Source of the DNA: Nitrosomonas marina
GTDB lineage: Bacteria; Pseudomonadota; Gammaproteobacteria; Burkholderiales; Nitrosomonadaceae
DNA: 64,000 bases
Assembly: GCF_900111605.1 (NCBI RefSeq)
Contig: NZ_FOIA01000018.1
Location: forward strand, 1 to 64,000
Direction: 5' to 3'
Made by a program: the position numbers and the translations under genes. How positions within the stretch are numbered: the stretch's first letter is position 1; every line of letters begins with the position of its first letter. Shown one piece after another: positions 58,839 to 64,000 of the stretch. The notes beneath the pieces were generated by a model. The model was not told the DNA's origin. It saw nothing but the letters and a program-made list of their open reading frames with translations, and searched no databases.

Positions 58839-59287
58839 TACTCTCCTTCATAATATTTGTAAATCACATTCGAATTTACGGTTGAATCCGGATATATGAT
58901 GACAGCAATGTTGTGCCGATCGCGCAAATCTATGTCATTGAAAAAAAGCTCTCCAGTAAACCTTTTTCCATTTAAACTGCAAAGCTTAAATTTGTATCCG
59001 ATACGAGAGAGAAAATGCAAAACGGTGTTAACACGATCTTTGTTTTTCTCTAACAATTTTATCTTTCTTAATGTCAGTATCACTTCGGAAATATGGAGTT
59101 TATGGAGTTGATGGGGTGGAAAATTCAACAATTTTTTCGCTTCCTTATTGACATAAAATATTTTACCGTCCTCAGATAGCATGAGCATTGCAGGTATATT
59201 ACTTGTACTGGTTCGCGCAACGCTGTAATCTTTGGTTTGAACCAAACCCTGAATTCTTTCTGCTTTATCAACTGATTGAGTATCCAT
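58838..59287 (-). CDS. PAS-domain protein, 149 residues
   Basis: The product contains a single PAS-like domain (about residues 28-100) with PAMLMLSEDGKIFYVNKEAKKL and RIGYKFKLCSLNGKRFTGEL, typical of the PAS core, without an output domain. Such stand-alone PAS proteins may sense redox, ligand or light and act with a separate partner. The next gene, a 54-residue peptide, is coupled by overlapping stop/start codons, and may be that partner. The surrounding DNA appears to be accessory. Confidence 0.65.
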   Translation of the reverse strand: MDTQSVDKAERIQGLVQTKDYSVARTSTSNIPAMLMLSEDGKIFYVNKEAKKLLNFPPHQLHKLHISEVILTLRKIKLLEKNKDRVNTVLHFLSRIGYKFKLCSLNGKRFTGELFFNDIDLRDRHNIAVIIYPDSTVNSNVIYKYYEGE

Positions 59288-59722
59288 TGTATCTTTCCCC
59301 TCCTTGCAGCCAACAAATCCTGAAATTCATATCACAACACGAAGCTTTTTGCTTCAGCGCTGCAATATGCAGTTCTTTGGATACGATTTAGGAAATCAGC
59401 CGCACTAAGTGTAGATTTTGAGCAATTGCTTGCATGTGTCGATTTTTCTCGACTCTTGAAAAGTAATTCTATGTCTTTCATCTGTATACCTTCTAATACA
59501 GAGTTGAATCTGATGAAACTAAAACATAAGAATTTTTATTGACTTTATTCTTCGCGATTTTATCGGGTCATTTTGAAAAAAAATATACGTACTAATACTT
59601 AGTTCAACCCTGTAAAATTTATGCTGAAATTTTACAGCGCATCGGTGCAATCAGCGACTGGGGACTGGATTTAATTCCGTCAATAATTTCAGCCTGAAAT
59701 TTTGGTACATCGCTATCTTTTC
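59288..59722. other. AT-rich intergenic region with inverted repeat
   Basis: No gene was seen. TGTAAAATTT and AAATTTTACA (59611-59620 and 59627-59636) form a perfect ten-base dyad around ATGCTG; this could be a terminator-like hairpin or the trace of a lost element. The first 200 bases presumably hold the PAS gene's promoter. Confidence 0.4.
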
Positions 59723-59965
59723 TCAGGAAAAAGATCCAAACAATGTCCGCATTACTAAAGCTAATTTTCTACCCCCTTCAAAGGCAAACGGATAACACTC
59801 ATCTTCACTCAAAAAAACCGAGTCTTTGCGCTGCTCACTACCACTTTTGTATGCCTGTGCTTTTTCTTCCGACTTCAAACAATACGGCCCAGGATCTTTA
59901 TCAGCCGCACAAAGTGACAGAATATAAACCACGAGTAATGCCATCAATAATCCGATATGTTTCAT
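59723..59965 (-). CDS. Small secreted or lipoprotein of unknown function
   Basis: From the ATG at 59965 the product is 80 residues, beginning MKHIGLLMALLVVYILSLCAADKDPG, a signal peptide with a lipobox-like LSLC. The remainder (AYKSGSEQRKDSVFLSEDEC, then YPFAFEGGRKLALVM) is not recognised. A longer frame to 60034 adds a second hydrophobic stretch and is less likely. Two further Cys are present. It is isolated in accessory DNA. Confidence 0.45.
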   Translation of the reverse strand: MKHIGLLMALLVVYILSLCAADKDPGPYCLKSEEKAQAYKSGSEQRKDSVFLSEDECYPFAFEGGRKLALVMRTLFGSFS

Positions 59966-60177
59966 ATCTACTTTTACACCAATGAGTGAAACAACAGATA
60001 ACCATATGGAAATAATTGCTATTCTCAACTTCAACTGAACCGTTAACCTAACATTATTGAACTTTTACGTCTACTAATCTGTTATCAATTTAACCATTTT
60101 CTCTATTGCCATGGCTGCTAACTTGTCTAGTAAACTTCAGATATATACGAAGCATCCGCTACGGTGCATCTTTATAT

Positions 60178-60233
60178 TGACACTAATTAGAAATTGACCT
60201 GAAAGGGGCAGTTATACCGATTGAAAATTGACC
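60178..60233. repeat. Repeat sequence resembling an IS21-type end
   Basis: TGACACTAATTAGAAATTGACC is followed 42 bases later by GATTGAAAATTGACC, so AATTGACC is repeated. Multiple short direct repeats next to a TGNCAC-like start resemble IS21-family termini as I recall them. No transposase gene remains. The assignment is weak. Confidence 0.3.
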
Positions 60234-60285
60234 ATAAAATTCACGCATCATGCAGGAGTTTCGTTCGGAAGAATTTAAGAAGTGA

Positions 60286-60620
60286 CTGACACTGAAGAAC
60301 AAGCGGCAATATAAAACCATTGCACTGAATTTCTGGACCGGCAAACAATGGACAGGTGATCAGCAGATTAGGAAGGGATTTAGGATAACACTACTAAAAA
60401 AAGCTGGAGTGCGCTACAGAAATCCGTATCAAATACGTCACACTTTTGAATCAATGATGTTGTCAGCTGGTAAAATTTAGCCTAGGTAACTGCACAAATG
60501 GGACACTCAAATGCATTATTCACAGCTAAAACATATGCCCGCTGGATTAACAATAATAAGCAAAACGGAAGCAAAGCAACAGAAATATATGGGCAACATT
60601 TGGGCAACATCAATAAATAG
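60286..60620 (+). pseudogene. Tyrosine recombinase (phage integrase) C-terminal remnant, frameshifted
   Basis: Frame 1 (60286-60480) encodes a segment ending KKAGVRYRNPYQIRHTFESM then MLSAG, with the second catalytic Arg and the HT that follows it; it then hits a stop. Frame 2 (60486-60620) continues with VTAQMGHSNALFTAKTYARW, giving the His and nucleophilic Tyr, and stops at 60620. A frameshift near 60475-60486 and the missing N-terminal half make it inactive. It lies 24 bases from a tRNA-Ser 3'-end fragment, the normal neighbour of an integrase attachment site. Confidence 0.82.
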
Positions 60621-60643
60621 ATTATTGATTTATGAAATAATCC

Positions 60644-60663
60644 TGGCGGAGAAGGCGGGATTC
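60644..60663 (-). other. tRNA-Ser 3'-end fragment, probable attachment site
   Basis: TGGCGGAGAAGGCGGGATTC on the plus strand is the complement of a tRNA-Ser 3' end (GAATCCCGCC, then CTCTCCGCCA with one change). The match stops within the T loop, with no acceptor or anticodon arm, so there is no tRNA gene here. This is how an att site of an integrated element looks. Confidence 0.7.
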
Positions 60664-60912
60664 ATAAATTAAATCTTATCCCTTTATTTAAGCTATTTAT
60701 ATTTTATAAAATGAGATGTTACTCACAAAGTTACTCACAAACATTTGAAGTACTTTATTTGTATGTATTAAATCTCACCTTCTGTACATTAAAAATTGGT
60801 CAGATTATTCTCAGGTATTTTCGTCGATAATCATGCATCAGAAACTTGTAGCGATACAATTGCTCTTTGCAACAAGCTATCGTTTCAAATAATCATCATG
60901 CCAAAGTTTGAT
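60664..60912. other. Short AT-rich gap
   Basis: No gene seen. A 13-base sequence containing GTTACTCACAAA is repeated in tandem (60718-60742). The remainder is the region downstream of the P-type ATPase gene. Confidence 0.4.
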
Positions 60913-63126
60913 TCAGAATTTCATTATCCGTAAACGTAGAGCATTTCCTATTACGCTGATCGAGGACAACGACATCGCTGCTGCCGCCATGATGGGCGAA
61001 AGCAAAACACCAAATAATGGATACAAAACACCAGCGGCAATCGGCACGCCTGCAGAGTTGTAAATAAACGCAAAAAACAGGTTTTGCCGGATATTGCGCA
61101 TTGTGGCTACAGATAATTTATGAGCGCGCACAATACCCATCAGGTCGCCTTTGAGTAATGTTACTCCTGCGCTTTCCATTGCTACATCTGTGCCGGTGCC
61201 CATTGCTATGCCCACATCGGCTGCAGCTAACGCAGGCGCATCATTTGTTCCGTCGCCAGCCATGGCAACAGTGCGTCCTGCAGCACGCAACTCTTTAACA
61301 ATCTTGCCTTTATCCTCCGGCAGAATTTCAGCTTTTACTTCTTCAATACCCAGTGTTTTTGCCACAGCTTCAGCGGTACGGCGATTGTCACCGGTAAGCA
61401 TGACAATATGGATACCCTGTTTCTGAAGCTTCTCGATAGCATCCGGTGTTGTTTCCTTGATCGGGTCAGCAATAGCCAAAAGACCAGCAATTTGATCGTT
61501 AACGGCGATAAAAATAACTGTTGCGCCATCGGATCGCAGATCATTGGCTTGATCGGACACGGAAGAAACATTGATGGCATGTTCTTCCATCAGCATTACA
61601 TTACCAAGCGTGACATTCTGTCCTTTGACTTTTCCAATCACGCCCTTACCAGTTGGTGAATCGAAATTGCTTATATCCTCTAAATCCAAACCCTTTTGCC
61701 TGGCTGCACTGACTATGGCATGAGCCAAAGGGTGCTCACTGCCCTGCTCCAATGATGCGGCCATTACTAAAAGTTCATCAGAGGAAAACTCTGCAGCAGA
61801 AATAATATTTGTAACCGTCGGATTTCCTTTTGTCAATGTTCCAGTCTTGTCAATAACCAGCGTATCGACCTTTTCCATACGTTCCAGTGCTTCTGCGTTT
61901 TTTATCAGAACGCCGGCTTGTGCTCCTTTACCAACTCCCACCATAATCGACATGGGTGTAGCCAGTCCCAGCGCACAGGGGCAGGCGATAATCAAAACGC
62001 TGACTGCAGCGATCAGTGCATAACTGAAGGCTGGTGATGGCCCGAATATACTCCAGACAATAAAAGCCAGCACAGCCACCAGTATGACGATTGGAACAAA
62101 CCATGACGCGACGAAATCCGCCAGTCTCTGAATTGGCGCGCGGCTGCGTTGCGCCTCGGCAACCATATGAACAATTTGCGAGAGCATGGTGTCTTTACCG
62201 ACATGCTCGGTTTTCATGATAAAACTGCCAGTCTGATTCATGGTTCCGCCGATCACATTGCTGTCTTGCTCTTTTTTGACAGGCATCGATTCGCCGGTAA
62301 CCATGGATTCATCGACAGCACTCCGGCCTTCGGTGACTAGACCATCCAGCGGAACCTTTTCTCCCGGGCGGACACGCAACAGATCGCCCACCTTGATTTG
62401 ATCCAGCGGCACATCTTCATCGTCGCCATTTTTCGTAATCCTGCGCGCTGTTTTCGGCGCGAGATCAAGCAACGCGCGGATTGCCCCGCCTGTCTGCTCG
62501 CGCGCTTTAAGTTCCAGAACCTGTCCGAGCAGCACAAGCACTGTAATTACCGCCGATGCTTCAAAATAGACTGCAACAACGCCATCCTGCCGGAATGCTT
62601 CAGGGAAAATGCCGGGCGCCAGTGTTGCCACTATGCTGTATAACCAGGCCACACCCGTGCCCATAGCAATCAACGTAAACATATTCAGATTGCGGCTTTT
62701 CAGTGAATCCCAGCCGCGCTCAAAAAACGGCTTTCCGGCCCAAAGCACAACAGGCGTGGCCAGTACAAGCTGTATCCAGTTGGAAAGCGTTCCATCTATA
62801 TATTGATGCAGATTGAAAATGTGACTACCCATTTCCAGGGTAAAAACCGGTAATGTCAGAACCAGTCCAATCCAGAACCGTCTACGCATATCGGTGAGCT
62901 CGGGGTTTTCACTTTCTTCACCGGTCATCGTCTCTGGTTCCAGCGCCATGCCGCAAATCGGGCAGTTTCCCGGCCCGTTTTGCCGAATTTCCGGATGCAT
63001 GGGGCAGGTGTAAATTACAGTTGTCTCATCAGATTGAGATACATCAGGGGATTTTTTCGCATGGACTGGATTATGATCGCTGCATGTGCGGGATTCACGG
63101 CCTTGCTCAGATTTTTTTTGTTCCAT
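60913..63126 (-). CDS. copA: Copper-type heavy-metal translocating P-type ATPase
   Basis: This 737-residue P1B pump uses ATP to export copper(I) or a similar metal from the cytoplasm. An N-terminal metal-binding domain of the CPMHPEI...CPICGM type (about residues 40-60) replaces the usual CxxC HMA domain. Transmembrane metal site CPC is in [12 protein letters not shown], the phosphorylated Asp in [11 protein letters not shown], and the hinge in [21 protein letters not shown]. The position next to integrase/att remnants suggests that it came with a mobile region or flanks one. Confidence 0.92.
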   Translation of the reverse strand: MEQKKSEQGRESRTCSDHNPVHAKKSPDVSQSDETTVIYTCPMHPEIRQNGPGNCPICGMALEPETMTGEESENPELTDMRRRFWIGLVLTLPVFTLEMGSHIFNLHQYIDGTLSNWIQLVLATPVVLWAGKPFFERGWDSLKSRNLNMFTLIAMGTGVAWLYSIVATLAPGIFPEAFRQDGVVAVYFEASAVITVLVLLGQVLELKAREQTGGAIRALLDLAPKTARRITKNGDDEDVPLDQIKVGDLLRVRPGEKVPLDGLVTEGRSAVDESMVTGESMPVKKEQDSNVIGGTMNQTGSFIMKTEHVGKDTMLSQIVHMVAEAQRSRAPIQRLADFVASWFVPIVILVAVLAFIVWSIFGPSPAFSYALIAAVSVLIIACPCALGLATPMSIMVGVGKGAQAGVLIKNAEALERMEKVDTLVIDKTGTLTKGNPTVTNIISAAEFSSDELLVMAASLEQGSEHPLAHAIVSAARQKGLDLEDISNFDSPTGKGVIGKVKGQNVTLGNVMLMEEHAINVSSVSDQANDLRSDGATVIFIAVNDQIAGLLAIADPIKETTPDAIEKLQKQGIHIVMLTGDNRRTAEAVAKTLGIEEVKAEILPEDKGKIVKELRAAGRTVAMAGDGTNDAPALAAADVGIAMGTGTDVAMESAGVTLLKGDLMGIVRAHKLSVATMRNIRQNLFFAFIYNSAGVPIAAGVLYPLFGVLLSPIMAAAAMSLSSISVIGNALRLRIMKF

Positions 63127-63187
63127 CGTTTATTTACCTTCAAAAAGGATTTTCCACTGTGAAAGAGTAAAAAACCATGCTCCTATT

Positions 63188-64000
63188 TCATTTGGATAAA
63201 TTAATTTGATTTGCCGCAGTCAGTTGCTGTAACTGTTGTTCATAATGCTGTGCCTTTTGTTTATGACCACTCAGTCTTGCTGCCTGCATAGCTCCATAAA
63301 TACCATTCCGACGATTAGGTGTTCGAATCAATGAGGTTTCAAATTCTTTCAGTGCTTCCTCGGGTTTTTTCAGTTCGAGCAATAATTCACCTAACAATTC
63401 TCTTGCCGGTCTTATCGCCCCCGGTGTTACGTTATCCTTTTCAGTGGAATCTTCCAGCTCGGCTGATTCTCGCATCAGGTTTTCTGCATCTTTCATCTTG
63501 CCTCCACTATAAGCAATCCAGGCTGCTACCACCAAACGTTGTATTTCTATTTGCTCTGCTGTGTAGTGTTTATTGGCTGCTCTATCAGAGTCTCGGAGTG
63601 CCTCGATTTGATTCAGAGCGAACCGGGCTTCATCAATTCTTCCAATTCTGGACGCGCCCAAACCTCGCGCAAAATGGATAATCGATTCACACCAACCAAA
63701 TTTATTCCATGGAAAATCGACCGGATAAATGTTTAATCCGGCAGCTTCCTGCCAGTAGCCGAGTTCAACTGCGTAGCGTGCCGGGATAGCTGCAAATGCA
63801 TAAGCGGTCGTAGTATTTTCGGGGTGGGCTTTTTTGATAGCTGTAACTTCTCGCAGAATTTTTTCAGCTTTTTCTGTTTGCCCCAGTTGCAGATAGGCAT
63901 ACATCATATAATCCATGAAATGCATCTGTTGATCCCAGACAGCCATTTGACTATTATTCGCCTGGGTGTAATTTTTTGCTGCATGGTACGCAGCTAAATT
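63188..64000 (-). CDS. TPR-repeat protein, 5' part missing at window edge
   Basis: The frame stays open to base 64000, so the start lies beyond the window; the first visible residues are NLAAYHAAKNYTQANNSQMA. Helical repeats follow (LGQTEKAEKILREV, GRIDEARFALNQIEAL, KMKDAENLMRESAEL, KKPEEALKEFETSLIRTPN), typical of tetratricopeptide repeats. It ends 61 bases before copA on the same strand, suggesting cotranscription. Function is unknown; such proteins are usually scaffolds. Confidence 0.82.
   Translation of the reverse strand, partial: NLAAYHAAKNYTQANNSQMAVWDQQMHFMDYMMYAYLQLGQTEKAEKILREVTAIKKAHPENTTTAYAFAAIPARYAVELGYWQEAAGLNIYPVDFPWNKFGWCESIIHFARGLGASRIGRIDEARFALNQIEALRDSDRAANKHYTAEQIEIQRLVVAAWIAYSGGKMKDAENLMRESAELEDSTEKDNVTPGAIRPARELLGELLLELKKPEEALKEFETSLIRTPNRRNGIYGAMQAARLSGHKQKAQHYEQQLQQLTAANQINLSK

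Noticed and set aside
60644..60663. Possible tRNA-Ser gene
   Set aside because: Only the 3' acceptor and part of the T arm are present; no anticodon or D arm, so it is a fragment, not a gene.

Overview
The window reads as chromosome of a betaproteobacterium, most likely an ammonia oxidiser of the Nitrosomonas type. This rests on gene content: a CADD-type (NE1434-like) p-aminobenzoate protein next to metE/metR, a grxD-prmC-prfA-hemA block, ppsA with its regulator, a CopD-cytochrome c fusion and many copper-handling secreted proteins. No complete tRNA or rRNA gene was seen; the only tRNA-like sequence is a 20-base 3'-end fragment near 60.65 kb.

Layout. 0-2.7 kb holds small poorly characterised genes (a DUF3653 phage-type DNA-binding protein, a DUF2726 protein, an AhpD-like protein). 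2.9-8.8 kb holds a fadE-fadD pair and dapE. 8.9-13.1 kb holds a NarL-type two-component system, a small lipoprotein gene, a possible small RNA and a duplicated 37-base operator-like element. 13.2-18.5 kb holds glpK and a cutA-dsbD-tlpA-DUF2784 thiol-redox run. 18.5-22.5 kb holds ttcA, a compact copper operon (cupredoxin, DUF411/CopG-like, cytochrome c lipoprotein) and guanine deaminase. 22.7-31.8 kb is mostly housekeeping: CADD, metE/metR, a YqaA-like protein, and hemA-prfA-prmC-grxD. 32-40.6 kb holds lpd, the CopD-cytochrome c-thioredoxin-fold fusion and ppsA/ppsR.

The most unusual part is 40.6-50.2 kb. A MITE-like element (40.59-40.85 kb) borders a minus-strand cluster: ApbE flavin transferase, a large DUF3570 outer-membrane-type protein with a His-rich loop and an ApbE-type S-G-A-T motif, a DUF4266 lipoprotein and a TlpA-like thioredoxin. 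Upstream are three secreted proteins whose predicted signal-peptidase cut leaves histidine as residue 1, as in copper histidine-brace proteins. The intergenic DNA here and a 2.2-kb gene-free stretch upstream carry about ten copies of a 17-base palindrome, TGCGACA-N3-TGTCGCA, which I did not notice as a complete site elsewhere in the window. I propose a co-regulated extracytoplasmic copper/flavin redox system.

50.2-58.0 kb holds a membrane-fused spermidine-synthase-like protein, an FtsX-type permease, hemW and a type III glutamine synthetase, which is atypical for this group. 58-60.9 kb is accessory DNA: a PAS protein coupled to an unannotated 54-residue Cys-containing peptide, IS-end-like repeats, a frameshifted tyrosine-recombinase remnant and a tRNA-Ser 3'-end fragment that looks like an attachment site. 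The window ends with a copper-type P-ATPase and a TPR gene running off the right edge.

A second repeat family, built on TACTCTATCAATA and its complement, occurs at 22.5, 28.4, 40.6-40.85 and 55.8 kb, always at gene ends. All identifications come from reading the sequence and knowledge of protein families; no database search was run.
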